A DNA stretch of 64,000 nt from Nitrospira sp. (GCA_011523385.1 WTGX01000001.1:1-64000), one strand, 5' to 3'; numbered from the stretch's first letter, positions 18,586 through 27,075 are shown. The notes: generated from the sequence alone by a model not told the origin. Numbers and translations: made by a program.

Positions 18586-18963
18586 ATGCAAACACTTCTC
18601 ATTGCAGACGATGACCCCGATCTCCGGTTGTTGCTTCAAACCACCCTGGAGGATCCGGCCTATCGCATCCTGGAAGCTTCGGACGGGGAGTCGGCCTTGC
18701 ACCTGGTCCGGCAGGAACGGCCTGACGTGGTGATCCTGGACCGGATGATGCCCAAACTCGACGGTCTTGCCGTGGCCCAGACCGTGCTGGCTGATCCGGC
18801 CATCCGGCATATTCCCCTGATTCTCCTGACGGCCTTGGAGCCGCCAACGGCAATTGACGTCGAGCCGGCGCCGGAAGTCTTTGCCTATCTCGTTAAACCC
18901 TTTAGCCCCTTACAATTACTCGAAACCGTCCGGCAGGCGCTCGACCGCACGGGCACGGCATAG
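18586..18963 (+). CDS. Single-domain response regulator (CheY-like receiver)
   Basis: A 125-residue receiver domain only. The acidic pocket is IADDDPD, the phosphoacceptor is D52 in VVILDRMMPKLDG, the conserved Thr is in ILLTALEPP, and the switch lysine is in YLVKPFSPLQ. There is no output domain. It starts at the ATG 18586 behind a G-rich RBS. It is followed 13 bp later by an HD-GYP phosphodiesterase gene, so it probably controls that enzyme in trans. No histidine kinase is adjacent. Confidence 0.88.
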   Translation: MQTLLIADDDPDLRLLLQTTLEDPAYRILEASDGESALHLVRQERPDVVILDRMMPKLDGLAVAQTVLADPAIRHIPLILLTALEPPTAIDVEPAPEVFAYLVKPFSPLQLLETVRQALDRTGTA

Positions 18964-18976
18964 GTCCCGGGTGCCG

Positions 18977-19819
18977 ATGAAACTCTCTCAGGATTTCGTC
19001 CCTGACGATGATCTCAACAAACAACTGCGTTCGGCCAAGTCGCAACTCGCCCTGTACGCCAAAGATCTGAAAGCCCTGTTGTCCCGTGAACGGAAAAAAT
19101 CATACAAACTGGAAACGACGAACAAGCAGTTGCAGGCCTATGCACAGGACCTGAAGGCGGCCTATGCGGCTCAACAACAGAAAACGCGCGAACTCGAAAA
19201 AGCCTATGCCGATACCGTGGTCCGTCTGACCCTGGCGTCCCGGTACAAGGATGAAGAGACCGGCGCGCACATCCAGCGCCTGAGTCACTACAGCAAAATC
19301 CTGGCGCTGGTCACCGGACTCGATGAACAGGACGCCCAACTGATTTTCGACGCGGCACCCATGCATGACGTGGGAAAGGTCGGGATCCCCGACAGGATCA
19401 TGCAAAAACCGGGACCGTTGGATGAAGAGGAATGGGAGATCGTCAAACGGCACCCGGTCCTGGGAGCCAATCTGTTGGCCGGGTCCCCGTCATTGCTCCT
19501 GCAGACCGCACGGGACATCGCCCTCACGCATCATGAACGGTGGGACGGGAGCGGCTACCCGCAAGGGTTGAAAGGCGAAGCCATTCCCTTGGGCGGGCGC
19601 ATGGTCATGTTGGGGGATACCTATGACGCGCTTCGGAGCATGCGACCGTATAAACCGGCTCTGCCCCATAAGAAGACATGTAACATCATCCTGAACGGCA
19701 ACGAGCGAACCAGGCCCGGACATTTCGATCCCACGCTCCTCGAAGCCTTTCGTGAACAGCACCTGGAGTTCGACCGGATTTTTTCGGAGATCAGGGAGGA
19801 AGAAGACGGTCGATCATAA
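18977..19819 (+). CDS. HD-GYP domain protein (probable cyclic-di-GMP phosphodiesterase)
   Basis: 280 residues: about 95 residues of coiled coil (KQLRSAKSQLALYAKDLKAL onward), then an HD-GYP domain with HDVGKVGIPDRIMQKPG, the double histidine in LTHHERWDGSGYPQGLKG and DTYDALRSMRPYK. These are the metal-binding and signature residues of enzymes that hydrolyse c-di-GMP. It lacks its own receiver, which is encoded just upstream, so the two genes look like a split two-component output module. Confidence 0.88.
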   Translation: MKLSQDFVPDDDLNKQLRSAKSQLALYAKDLKALLSRERKKSYKLETTNKQLQAYAQDLKAAYAAQQQKTRELEKAYADTVVRLTLASRYKDEETGAHIQRLSHYSKILALVTGLDEQDAQLIFDAAPMHDVGKVGIPDRIMQKPGPLDEEEWEIVKRHPVLGANLLAGSPSLLLQTARDIALTHHERWDGSGYPQGLKGEAIPLGGRMVMLGDTYDALRSMRPYKPALPHKKTCNIILNGNERTRPGHFDPTLLEAFREQHLEFDRIFSEIREEEDGRS

Positions 19820-19836
19820 TCTCTTCCCCTTGGATT

Positions 19837-19866
19837 GTAGGGACAGGCCCCTGTGCCTGTCCGTAG
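19837..19866. terminator. GC-rich stem-loop after the HD-GYP gene
   Basis: GGACAGGC and GCCTGTCC (19841-19862) form a perfect 8-bp stem around CCCTGT, itself inside a TGTAGGG...CCGTAG frame. There is no T-run. It shares the outer frame with palindromes at 4476 and 43058, and lies between convergent genes. Confidence 0.4.
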
Positions 19867-19927
19867 TGTCGAATTACGCCCTTCGACAAGCAATCCGACC
19901 TACGGTATGCTCGCGAAGGGCAAACGC

Positions 19928-20356
19928 TCAGCGCCGCGGGAAATCGACTGGATACCCGGCTTCGTTCCAGGCGTTCATGCTCCCCGAGACGTTATACACG
20001 TATTGATACCCGAGACTGGCCAGCGTTTCCGCGGCGATGTTGCTCCGGTGACCGGATTGGCAATACACGACAATATGATCATCGAGCTTGGCCCCGATTT
20101 CCAGGTGACGGCGGCCAATCTCCCGAAAGTCGATATTGCCGTCGGTGCCGGGAATGAAGCCCGTCGTATGTTCATCGCCGGTGCGGACGTCAATCAGAAA
20201 AAACCCTTTCTGCTGGAGGCTCGGGGCTTTTTGGAGACCCCGGTTCAACTCCTGGACCGTCAGCACGTACGTTTGTTGAGCCGAGACGGAGCCACCCAGC
20301 ACCACCAACGCGAATGAGAGACCCATGAGGCCACTGAGAATTGTCCGGATCTTCAT
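19928..20356 (-). CDS. Periplasmic rhodanese-like sulfurtransferase
   Basis: 142 residues with a signal peptide (ILSGLMGLSFALVVLGGSVSAQ) and a single rhodanese domain. Active-site loop VYCQSGHRSNIAAETL carries the catalytic cysteine in a CxxGxR motif, and FLIDVRTGDEHTTGFIPG is the family's N-terminal signature. It would move sulfur between thiols in the periplasm. The ATG at 20356 has a strong RBS (GAGGGAGG) and gives the signal peptide directly. It is divergent from the small lipoprotein gene at 20424. Confidence 0.85.
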   Translation of the reverse strand: MKIRTILSGLMGLSFALVVLGGSVSAQQTYVLTVQELNRGLQKAPSLQQKGFFLIDVRTGDEHTTGFIPGTDGNIDFREIGRRHLEIGAKLDDHIVVYCQSGHRSNIAAETLASLGYQYVYNVSGSMNAWNEAGYPVDFPRR

Positions 20357-20423
20357 ACGAAACCTCCCTCTCGAAAAAGTGTGGAGGAGACTTAGGAACC
20401 AATTCCTGCTTAGAGAATATCCT

Positions 20424-20753
20424 ATGCCCGTTTTCGGAAGCTGGTCAAGAGCCTGCGTGGCTCTCATCGTCGTGTTGGGTGGCGTGATCGGGGGGTGTGG
20501 CGGCGGCGTTGAGGTCATTCGGGAGGGCCCGGATGCCGGAGTGGTCCGGTATCTGTACAAAGGGAACAACGGGCACCTGTACACGTCCAAACGAGACGAG
20601 GCCTTCGACAGGATTCGCGAGTTTTGCGATGCCCCGTATCAGGTGCTCAAGGAAGGCCAAACGAAAAGCCGGCAACGCGTAATCGAGGGCATAGGCGGCG
20701 CGGAAGTCGTGACCGAAGACTGGTGGGGCATCCGGTTTCAATGCCTGCCCTGA
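20424..20753 (+). CDS. Small lipoprotein (109 aa), unknown function
   Basis: A signal segment (CVALIVVLGGVIGGC) ends in a lipobox cysteine followed by GGG, so a lipoprotein. The mature part is about 85 residues and contains KGNNGHLYTSKRDEAFDRIREFCDAPYQVL, resembling small envelope lipoproteins of unknown role. The stop codon runs into a GAGCCAAGTCGAAGGG fragment of the dispersed repeat. Divergent from the rhodanese gene with a 67-bp gap. Confidence 0.6.
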   Translation: MPVFGSWSRACVALIVVLGGVIGGCGGGVEVIREGPDAGVVRYLYKGNNGHLYTSKRDEAFDRIREFCDAPYQVLKEGQTKSRQRVIEGIGGAEVVTEDWWGIRFQCLP

Positions 20754-20841
20754 GCCAAGTCGAAGGGTGCGAGGTAAACAATAGCACAATGTCAGGATTT
20801 GCTCTTGCTCCCAGGCACCCATCAGATGTACAACGCCAACG

Positions 20842-20988
20842 ATGCTCAGACGATTTGAGTGTCGAGTCATGGGACTGGTACCGATCAAGACCAAGCGCGC
20901 CGATAAAGGAATATTCATCGTTGCAGCCAAGACAGTCAAAGGGAGGCAGTTTAGAAGGCAATTGTTGAAGAAGATCAAGGTAGTGTAA
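20842..20988 (+). CDS. Possible 48-residue basic peptide upstream of the DUF3800 gene
   Basis: An ATG-to-TAA frame ending 17 bp before the DUF3800 protein. Its peptide is strongly basic (for example VKGRQFRRQLLKKIKVV) and has no cysteines beyond one. It could be a leader or partner of the downstream gene. There is no good RBS, so it may not be translated. The rest of 20754-21005 has nothing else I can support. Confidence 0.25.
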   Translation: MLRRFECRVMGLVPIKTKRADKGIFIVAAKTVKGRQFRRQLLKKIKVV

Positions 20989-21005
20989 AAAAATCGCGGA
21001 ATCAT

Positions 21006-21743
21006 ATGACTTACAGCGACTATGTTATCTTTGTCGATGAAAGTGGCGACCACAGTCTTGAGTCCATTGACCGGGAATATCCCGTCTTCGTCCTTGATTT
21101 CTGCATCTTTCGGAAGGATCACTATACGAACGATGTCGTGCCCAAAGTACAGAAATTCAAGTTCACTCATTTCGGCCACGACATCGTTGTTCTGCACGAA
21201 CACGAAATCCGCAAGAAGAAGCCGCCCTTCGTGTTCCTGAACAACCGGGAAAAACGCGATGCCTTCATGGAGGGATTAAATCGGCTGATTGGCGAAGCCG
21301 ATTTTACCATCGTCGCCACCGTGATCCACAAGCAGCGACACGCCGGAACTTACGTTCATCCTGTAAATCCATACGAATTGGCACTCCAGTTCTGCATGGA
21401 GCGAGCCTATTCCTTCCTTCGAGAGCAGGATCAGCATAAGCACATCACTCATGTGGTGGTCGAACGGAGAGGTAGGCGGGAAGACGATGAGCTTGAACTT
21501 GCCTTCCGTCGAATTCGCGACGGCGCGAACTATCAGGGTGAAATGCTGGGCTTCGAGATCGTTTTCGCTGACAAGAAGATCAACTCTGTCGGCCTGCAAC
21601 TGACCGATTTGACCGCGCGTCCGATAGGCCGTCATGTGATGGAACCCGCGCAAACCAATCGCGCGTGGGACATCATTAAGCGGAAACTATACCGGAATCA
21701 CGCAGGGAAGAGTGACGGCTGGGGCCTTAAAATCTTTCCCTAA
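21006..21743 (+). CDS. DUF3800 domain protein
   Basis: 245 residues beginning with YVIFVDESGDHSLESID, the FxDESG(D/N) signature of DUF3800, a family with an RNase H-like fold. Conserved acidic residues later (VVVERRGRREDDELE and LQLTDLTARPIG) fit the predicted metal-dependent active site. Members often occur singly or near defence and mobile genes, and no activity is established here. The ATG has no strong RBS. It is followed by a non-coding area that holds a MITE-like element. Confidence 0.75.
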   Translation: MTYSDYVIFVDESGDHSLESIDREYPVFVLDFCIFRKDHYTNDVVPKVQKFKFTHFGHDIVVLHEHEIRKKKPPFVFLNNREKRDAFMEGLNRLIGEADFTIVATVIHKQRHAGTYVHPVNPYELALQFCMERAYSFLREQDQHKHITHVVVERRGRREDDELELAFRRIRDGANYQGEMLGFEIVFADKKINSVGLQLTDLTARPIGRHVMEPAQTNRAWDIIKRKLYRNHAGKSDGWGLKIFP

Positions 21744-21846
21744 AAAACGAAAGGCCCCGGGAAACCCCAGAGCCAGTCGCCGACCGGGAACAACCCCCAA
21801 TCCAGTGAGCAAACTATAGTCCATTAACCGTCTGTTGTCAAACAAA

Positions 21847-22043
21847 GGAACCTCTGATCCCCGATTAAGAATAGCCTGCCCCCGACGTTTGTAATCGGGG
21901 GTCGAGGACAGGTTTATTGTGATAGCGGGATGCAGGGCAAGGCGTCCCGGAGCGAAACCCGAGGCTTATCAGAGAGATAGGTGAGGGTTGAGCGAGGACA
22001 CAACGCAGCCCTGCGCCCGATAGTGCATTAAATCAGAGGTTCC
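21847..22043. mobile_element. 197-bp MITE-like element with 12-bp terminal inverted repeats
   Basis: GGAACCTCTGAT at the left end and ATCAGAGGTTCC at the right end are perfect inverted repeats. Both ends are followed outside by CAAA (21843-21846 and 22044-22047), a 4-bp target duplication. There is no transposase frame inside, so it is a non-autonomous element. The ends and the 4-bp duplication resemble those of some IS5-group elements, but that assignment is an inference. The rest of the 515-bp gap (21744-22258) shows nothing else. Confidence 0.75.
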
Positions 22044-22258
22044 CAAAGATGTTGCCTGCCGCTATCGACCGTAGCCGCTGTCACCACTTGTGATTGCAAA
22101 AAGATGTTCATGTGTCCCGGAATCAGGCCTGCAAAAGTACAAGCTCGGTCGCGGCTAAGTGCTCTTCCTACAGGACCAGCGTTCTAGATGGTTATACGAT
22201 CGGAACTCCGGTCAATTCCAGTGACGGATTAAAGAGTTTCTTAAAAGAGGGAGGTTGC

Positions 22259-22558
22259 ATGATGACTGAACAGCGTTCCTTACCGGACGACGCAGAGGCC
22301 TATGGCAAAACACCTGTGTTCACGAACGAAACCGTGCCCGACAAGATCCTGAACCATCATGACTTGCAAGCCGGAACGTGGGGCCTGCTCACGGTTGAAT
22401 CCGGCACCGTGAGTTTTTTCAGGAAAGGCGACGAGGCCCCGCTTGCGGTCATTTCATCGGAAAAGCCTTTCGTTATCCTGCCGGAAGAAGTTCACTATGT
22501 GCGTTTGTCCGAGGACGCCAAATTTTTCGTGACGTTCTACAAACGTCCCAAGAGTTGA
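22259..22558 (+). CDS. DUF1971 (YeaR/TehB-like) cupin-type protein
   Basis: A 99-residue protein with the DUF1971 arrangement: PVFTNETVPDKILNHHDLQAG, a strand pair ending in VESGTVSFF, then FVILPEEVHYVRLSEDAKFF. YeaR-type proteins are small double-stranded beta-helix domains induced by nitrate or nitrite in some bacteria; their biochemical role is unsettled. The ATG at 22259 has a strong GAGGGAGG RBS. A single-gene unit, convergent with the permease gene. Confidence 0.75.
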   Translation: MMTEQRSLPDDAEAYGKTPVFTNETVPDKILNHHDLQAGTWGLLTVESGTVSFFRKGDEAPLAVISSEKPFVILPEEVHYVRLSEDAKFFVTFYKRPKS

Positions 22559-22599
22559 CCTGGAAAAACAAAAATTAGGGCTCGATACGGTCAGCGGCG

Positions 22600-23847
22600 T
22601 CAGCCTGCCGGAATGGAGAAGACGATCACATACGCGAGTATGAGAGCAAGGCATATGAACAGGATTTCATTGATCAGCGTCATTCTCGCCGTCGGTGGAC
22701 AATCCTTGTAACTGTAGATGAGGGCAAGCAGCGTCTGCAGGAAGTAATAGGTTGCGAAAGCTCGGGAGGCCAGCGTAATAATCTCGAAGAGGTCAACCGC
22801 CCACACCAGCAGTATCGCGCAGACAGAGACCGATACATATCCCATCCGGGTTGACAGACGGTGATGGCTGTTTTCCCGCAACAGGCCGCCACCCCCACCC
22901 AAATCCGCCACTGCCGCGCTGAACTGACTCATGAGCGCGGCCACCATCAACATCAAGGGCAGGATGACGGCCACCGGTTGCATGGCATTGATGATCTCCG
23001 ACAGCTCTATGTCCATGAGGTCTATCTGTTGTACGACCGGCAGCAACAGAATAACCGACACGACGTAGAGGATGCCGGAGATGATTTGAGCGTTCCGCAT
23101 GCTCGATATACGAATTTCTCTGCTGTATTTGTCCCCGAGAAAGCGGGAGGTCTCAAAGCCTTGGACTATCAGGAGAACGCCGGCGAGCATTCGGAATTGT
23201 GTCGATACGTCTCTTTTGGGGTAGTCGAAATGTATTTCTCTGCCCAGCAGGAAGTCGATGCTGAAGATAGCCAGTCCGATTATCAGGGAAACTATGACGG
23301 CAAGTTGGATGGTCACGGAGAACGATTCCAGCCGTTCGAGGCCGCCCAGCCCTTTTGCATAGCCGACTCCGGTGATGAAAAGAATGATGGCCGTCGTGAG
23401 CAAGCGTTCGAGATTCGGGTTGGAGATACCCAGATAGTGCAGGAGAAAGTCTGACAGCAGTGAAAGGTAGAAGGCGACTGCGACCACGTAGGCCAGGACG
23501 AGGGCAATGCATGAGAGATACTCGATTTCCTGTGAGTGCCTGGACAGTTGTCCGCTGGCGATACGGGGTTCAACGTGTAGGATATTGAACCTGATGACGT
23601 GTCCGATTGCATAGGCCAGGGCCACGATGCCCAGTATGGCGAACGGTGAACGGATCCCTACCACACTGGCGAGCAGAGGAGCCATGATCAGGAATCCGCT
23701 TCCAATGATGGAGGAGAGAGGAGTCAGGGTCGCCTGCCAGAGTTCGCTCTTCAGCATTCGTGAGCGCATCAGAGCGAAGCCCACAGCAAGGCACGAAACC
23801 AGAAGAAGGGAATTGAATGCGAGGTTTGAAGCAAGCACTTTCGCCAC
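22600..23847 (-). CDS. APC-superfamily-like amino acid permease
   Basis: 415 residues with about 11-12 hydrophobic helices. TPLSSIIGSGFLIMAPLLASVVG resembles the first substrate-binding helix of APC/LeuT-fold carriers (the G-S-G unwound segment), and LAGVLLIVQGFETSRFLGDKY matches the family's helix 6 region with an E-x-x-R motif. The substrate is unknown. It is alone, 75 bp upstream of the tRNA-Ser on the same strand. Confidence 0.65.
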   Translation of the reverse strand: MAKVLASNLAFNSLLLVSCLAVGFALMRSRMLKSELWQATLTPLSSIIGSGFLIMAPLLASVVGIRSPFAILGIVALAYAIGHVIRFNILHVEPRIASGQLSRHSQEIEYLSCIALVLAYVVAVAFYLSLLSDFLLHYLGISNPNLERLLTTAIILFITGVGYAKGLGGLERLESFSVTIQLAVIVSLIIGLAIFSIDFLLGREIHFDYPKRDVSTQFRMLAGVLLIVQGFETSRFLGDKYSREIRISSMRNAQIISGILYVVSVILLLPVVQQIDLMDIELSEIINAMQPVAVILPLMLMVAALMSQFSAAVADLGGGGGLLRENSHHRLSTRMGYVSVSVCAILLVWAVDLFEIITLASRAFATYYFLQTLLALIYSYKDCPPTARMTLINEILFICLALILAYVIVFSIPAG

Positions 23848-23923
23848 TTACTGCCAGGATGAATGGTGCTGCGTGTTAACTGAGCGTTAAATGTGCAATC
23901 AGGTAAGCGACTCAATCACGACA

Positions 23924-24011
23924 TGGCGGAGAGGGTGGGATTCGAACCCACGGACCGTTGCCGGTCAACGGTTTTCGAGACCGCCCGATTCGGCCACTCT
24001 CGCACCTCTCC
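23924..24011 (-). tRNA. tRNA-Ser (CGA anticodon)
   Basis: On the minus strand GGAGAGG (acceptor 5') pairs with CCTCTCC, followed by discriminator G and an encoded CCA. The T-arm is GTGGGTTCGAATCCCAC, the long variable arm pairs (typical of tRNA-Ser), and the anticodon loop reads TCTCGAAA with CGA. Length 88 with the CCA. It lies beside tadA; TadA itself acts on tRNA-Arg, so this neighbour need not be a functional link. Confidence 0.93.
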
Positions 24012-24033
24012 GCTCGTCTGTCGGCAAGCGTTT

Positions 24034-24537
24034 TCAGGTCATGGTGAGGGACTGGTCCTGCCTGATCTGCTGAAAGAACCGTTGCAGCAGGTCGCGACTC
24101 TCGTTTTCCAATACGCCGTGCGTGACGGCGATTTGGTGATTCAAGCGGGTATCCTCATGGAGCGCAAACAGGGACCCGCATGCCCCGGCTTTGGGGTCCC
24201 ACGCGCCGAAGACCAGGCGAGGAATCCGCGCTTGCAGCATGGCGCCGGCACACATGAGGCAAGGCTCCAGCGTCACGTACAGGGTTGTGCCAGTTAATCG
24301 CCAGGATTGCAACTGTTCGGCGGCTTCCCGGATCACAATGAGTTCCGCATGGGCCGTCGGATCCTGGTGGCGTTCTCTGGTGTTTCGTCCGCTGGCTACG
24401 ATGGCATTCTCATGCACGAGTATCGCTCCCACGGGGACCTCGCCGTCGGCAGCGGCTTGTTCCGCTTCCCTCAGGGCTTCGCGCATGAAGGCTTCATCGA
24501 CCGGGAGATGGTTCTTCGCGTCTGCTTCAGGGATCAT
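24034..24537 (-). CDS. tadA: tRNA-specific adenosine deaminase TadA
   Basis: 167 residues of the cytidine deaminase fold. The zinc site is PTAHAELIVIREA (His and the proton-shuttling Glu) and LEPCLMCAGAMLQARI (two cysteines). TadA converts A34 to inosine in tRNA-Arg(ACG). The ATG start gives a 16-residue leader before the domain. Downstream of it on the same strand is the tRNA-Ser gene. The plus-strand side holds a repeat. Confidence 0.93.
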   Translation of the reverse strand: MIPEADAKNHLPVDEAFMREALREAEQAAADGEVPVGAILVHENAIVASGRNTRERHQDPTAHAELIVIREAAEQLQSWRLTGTTLYVTLEPCLMCAGAMLQARIPRLVFGAWDPKAGACGSLFALHEDTRLNHQIAVTHGVLENESRDLLQRFFQQIRQDQSLTMT

Positions 24538-24604
24538 GTTGTTCCTTCAAAAAGGATGTCGGATTACGCTACGCTAACCAGACCTACGATCCTTTTTGTG
24601 TTTG

Positions 24605-24700
24605 TGTAGCTGCGCGATCCCTGCTGGGGGCAGGGACATGCCTTATCGCGCTTCCATCTCTTGGCGGCCTCTCCAAGCGGCATAAGATGCCGCAGCTACA
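24605..24700. repeat. Second copy of the TGTAGCTGCG palindromic repeat
   Basis: Starts TGTAGCTGCGCGATCC and ends GGCATAAGATGCCGCAGCTACA, so TGTAGCTGCG faces its complement at both ends. Shares GACATGCCTTAT with the copy at 3932-4012. Just upstream (24560-24590) is an unrelated short repeat, GTCGGATTACGCTACGC, of a common intergenic type. Confidence 0.6.
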
Positions 24701-24789
24701 AGTAGATTAGCTGGCACGGAGCCCTTCGACTTCGCTGGCGCTACGCTCAGGGCAGGCTTTGGTTTACACGGCAATCATGGTAGCATAGC

Positions 24790-25482
24790 GTGGCCTCAGA
24801 CTCCATGAAGATCCGTGTCGAGAACATGGCTTGTCGTACCCCAATCAACGTTCCCCTTTCAGTCGAACACCTGCAATCGATCTGGCGCGAATTGAATGGT
24901 TCGTATTTTCAGAACCGGCTGCCGGCCATCGAGATTCAATGGAGTAATCGCCTGAAGGCGTCCGCCGGTCTCTTTCGCAGCCGGACGGGTCCGCGCACTT
25001 CCTGGGTGGCTCCGGAGGAACGGCATGGCAAAGGGCGCGTGATTCGTTTGTCGGTCCCGCTCCTGTCCGGGCAGTCTTTTGAAGAGATGCGGGGGACCCT
25101 GGCCCACGAGATGATTCATCAATGGCAGTTTGACGTGAAGAAATGGTGCCCTTCGCACGGACCGGAATTTCGACGAATCATGGCCCTGATGAATGCTGAC
25201 GGCCTGGGGATTACGATTTATCATACGCTCGACAATGGCACCCCGGCTCCCGCGAAGTTCACGTGGCGTTGTGCGAGGTGCGGTCATGCCTATCATCGCC
25301 AACGCAACACCCTCTCGACGCAACGGCATCGCTGCGGGTTGTGCCGGGGGCCCCTCCAGGAAATCATGGCCCGCAACACGGGCGGGGAGTCCTCACCCCG
25401 ACCCCCGGACCGAGTCCGGGGCAGGCTCTCTCCCAGAGGAAGCAAGCAGGGCGGCCCGATCCAACTGGCCTTTAATTTTTGA
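24790..25482 (+). CDS. SprT-like zinc metalloprotease domain protein
   Basis: 230 residues. The core HEMIHQW zinc-protease motif lies in RGTLAHEMIHQWQFDVKKW and is followed by SHGPEFRRIM, which gives the third ligand region. A C-terminal zinc ribbon is seen (CARCGHAYHRQRN and HRCGLCRGPLQ). SprT-like proteins resemble the protease part of eukaryotic SPRTN, which removes DNA-bound proteins; bacterial roles are unproven. The last 40 residues (PRPPDRVRGR) are read from a GC-rich palindrome-type repeat, so the natural end may once have been shorter. The GTG at 24790 is the chosen start; an ATG at 24805 is also possible. Confidence 0.75.
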   Translation: MASDSMKIRVENMACRTPINVPLSVEHLQSIWRELNGSYFQNRLPAIEIQWSNRLKASAGLFRSRTGPRTSWVAPEERHGKGRVIRLSVPLLSGQSFEEMRGTLAHEMIHQWQFDVKKWCPSHGPEFRRIMALMNADGLGITIYHTLDNGTPAPAKFTWRCARCGHAYHRQRNTLSTQRHRCGLCRGPLQEIMARNTGGESSPRPPDRVRGRLSPRGSKQGGPIQLAFNF

Positions 25483-25924
25483 GCGTACCTGGTGGCGGCG
25501 TGGACGCAGCCCGGGCCTCTGCGTGGAGGGGGGCGAGGCGTTGTTGGGGCAGCGTTCCGTTTGCTTGCAGGTTTCCGTGAGAAAGCAGGGGCTTTGCCGA
25601 ATTGGCTGAACGTGTTGCCAAATCGTGCCGGGGTTTGATACCTACGCGCGTAAGCCCGTCCTTGTCTCCGAACGGGGATCCCGTATCACCGGCGAAAGGC
25701 GTCTTTGCCTTTCACAATGTTGGAGAGAAGTTCATCGGCTTGTTTGGCCGCCTTGCGACGTCGCCACCATTGGATACCGAATCGGCAGGCCAGCAATCCG
25801 GCCAGACAACCCAGGATGATTCCCATCTCATCACTCATGACGATAGTCTAGTGCACCCGCACGCCATGAGCAAGGTTCACCGAACCATGTGACGGATGGC
25901 GGCTCACCAAGGAAACCTCTTTCT
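25483..25924. other. Intergenic region with one small minus-strand gene
   Basis: 442 bp between the SprT-like and antiporter genes. The only thing I can support is a 50-codon minus-strand frame at 25686-25838. Plus-strand frames in this gap (for example 25602-25892) lack an RBS and read as low-complexity sequence. Confidence 0.4.
25686..25838 (-). CDS. Small single-pass membrane protein (50 aa)
   Basis: A 50-residue reading frame: MSDEMG, one hydrophobic helix (IILGCLAGLLACRFGIQWW), then a basic stop-transfer segment (RRRKAAKQADELL) and an amphipathic end. This is the layout of tiny bitopic inner-membrane proteins. No strong RBS is seen, and no function is known. It is divergent from the cation antiporter gene with an 86-bp gap. 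Confidence 0.5.
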   Translation of the reverse strand: MSDEMGIILGCLAGLLACRFGIQWWRRRKAAKQADELLSNIVKGKDAFRR

Positions 25925-26929
25925 ATGGAATTGTGGATCCTGTTCATTTCGTTGGTCGTGATCCTGGTCGGCGCGGAAACGTTTACCAACGCGCTCGAAC
26001 ATTTCGGAGAACGGCTACACATTTCCGAGGGGGTCACGGGGTCGGTGTTTGCGGCCGTGGGAACGGCTTTGCCCGAGGCGATGATTCCGGTGGTGGCGGT
26101 GTTGGCCGCCTCCGGGGATTTGTCGGTTCGCCATGACGTCGGGGTGGGAGCCATTTTGGGCGCGCCGCTTATGCTGTCGACCATTACATTTTTCTTAATG
26201 GGAACGTTTGCCGCCCAGCGTCGTGGTTGGACGCAAGCCCTTCGTCCCGAGCCTACCGGTGTGCACCGGGACCTGAGTTGGTTTCTCTTTGCCTTTGCAT
26301 TGGCGACCCTCGCAATCTTCGTGCCTTCGGAATGGCAATGGGCTCGTGTGTCGTTGGCGTTGGTCTTGATCCTGAGTTATTTCGTCTATTTGCTGTTGAC
26401 CATTCGCGCATCCGAGAAGTTGGTTGAGCAGGGCCATGGCACCGAAGCGGATCACCCTCTGTTTTTGAGCCGGTTACGGATACCCGAGAACCTTGCCACG
26501 ATCCTTCTGCAATTGCTTATCGGATTCGGGCTGATCGTCGGAGGGGCCAAGGGTTTCGTGTACGGCGTGGAGCATTTGGCCGCCTGGCTTGGGCTTTCCA
26601 CCTTGGCTTTATCGTTGTTGATCGTACCGGTGGCCACTGAACTGCCGGAAAAAGTGAATAGTATCATTTGGGTTCGGCGTGGCCGGGACACCTTGGCCTT
26701 CGGCAATATCACCGGAGCGATGGTGTTTCAAGGCAGCCTGCTTCCGGCTTTGGGAGTCTTGTTGACGCCATGGGTTCCGCGAAAAGAAGCCCTGTGGGGC
26801 ATCGGATTGACGTTCCTTGCTGCGGGGTACCTGAAACTTCGTTTACGATCCCATGCCTTGAGGCCCTATCATCTGATTTTCAACGGCCTGTGCTACCTTG
26901 CTTTCGGCTTGCTCATTGCCTTTGGATAA
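25925..26929 (+). CDS. Sodium/calcium exchanger family (CaCA) cation antiporter
   Basis: 334 residues with about 10 helices. The two alpha-repeat motifs are visible: GSVFAAVGTALPEAMIPVVAVLAA and PVATELPEKVNSIIWVRRGRD...AFGNITGAMVFQGS. These hold the acidic residues that bind the cation. CaCA proteins exchange Ca2+ or another cation for Na+ or H+. The second repeat has LPEKV in place of the common SxPE, which may change ion choice. The ATG at 25925 follows AAGGAAACC. Confidence 0.8.
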   Translation: MELWILFISLVVILVGAETFTNALEHFGERLHISEGVTGSVFAAVGTALPEAMIPVVAVLAASGDLSVRHDVGVGAILGAPLMLSTITFFLMGTFAAQRRGWTQALRPEPTGVHRDLSWFLFAFALATLAIFVPSEWQWARVSLALVLILSYFVYLLLTIRASEKLVEQGHGTEADHPLFLSRLRIPENLATILLQLLIGFGLIVGGAKGFVYGVEHLAAWLGLSTLALSLLIVPVATELPEKVNSIIWVRRGRDTLAFGNITGAMVFQGSLLPALGVLLTPWVPRKEALWGIGLTFLAAGYLKLRLRSHALRPYHLIFNGLCYLAFGLLIAFG

Positions 26930-27075
26930 AGGGTGGGCGCAAGGTGGCGGGAGCCCATGTTGGATAAAAGGTTTGTAGTCTCGCTCCGATTCTTATACAA
27001 TAGCTTTCTTTCTACCATTCTTGCCGTGTTTCCCGTTTACTTTTCATCCGAAACTTGCATGTTTTTGAGGGGCGT

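Noticed and set aside
25602-25892. 96-codon plus-strand frame before the cation antiporter gene
   Set aside because: It lacks an RBS, has low-complexity content and overlaps the better minus-strand small protein.
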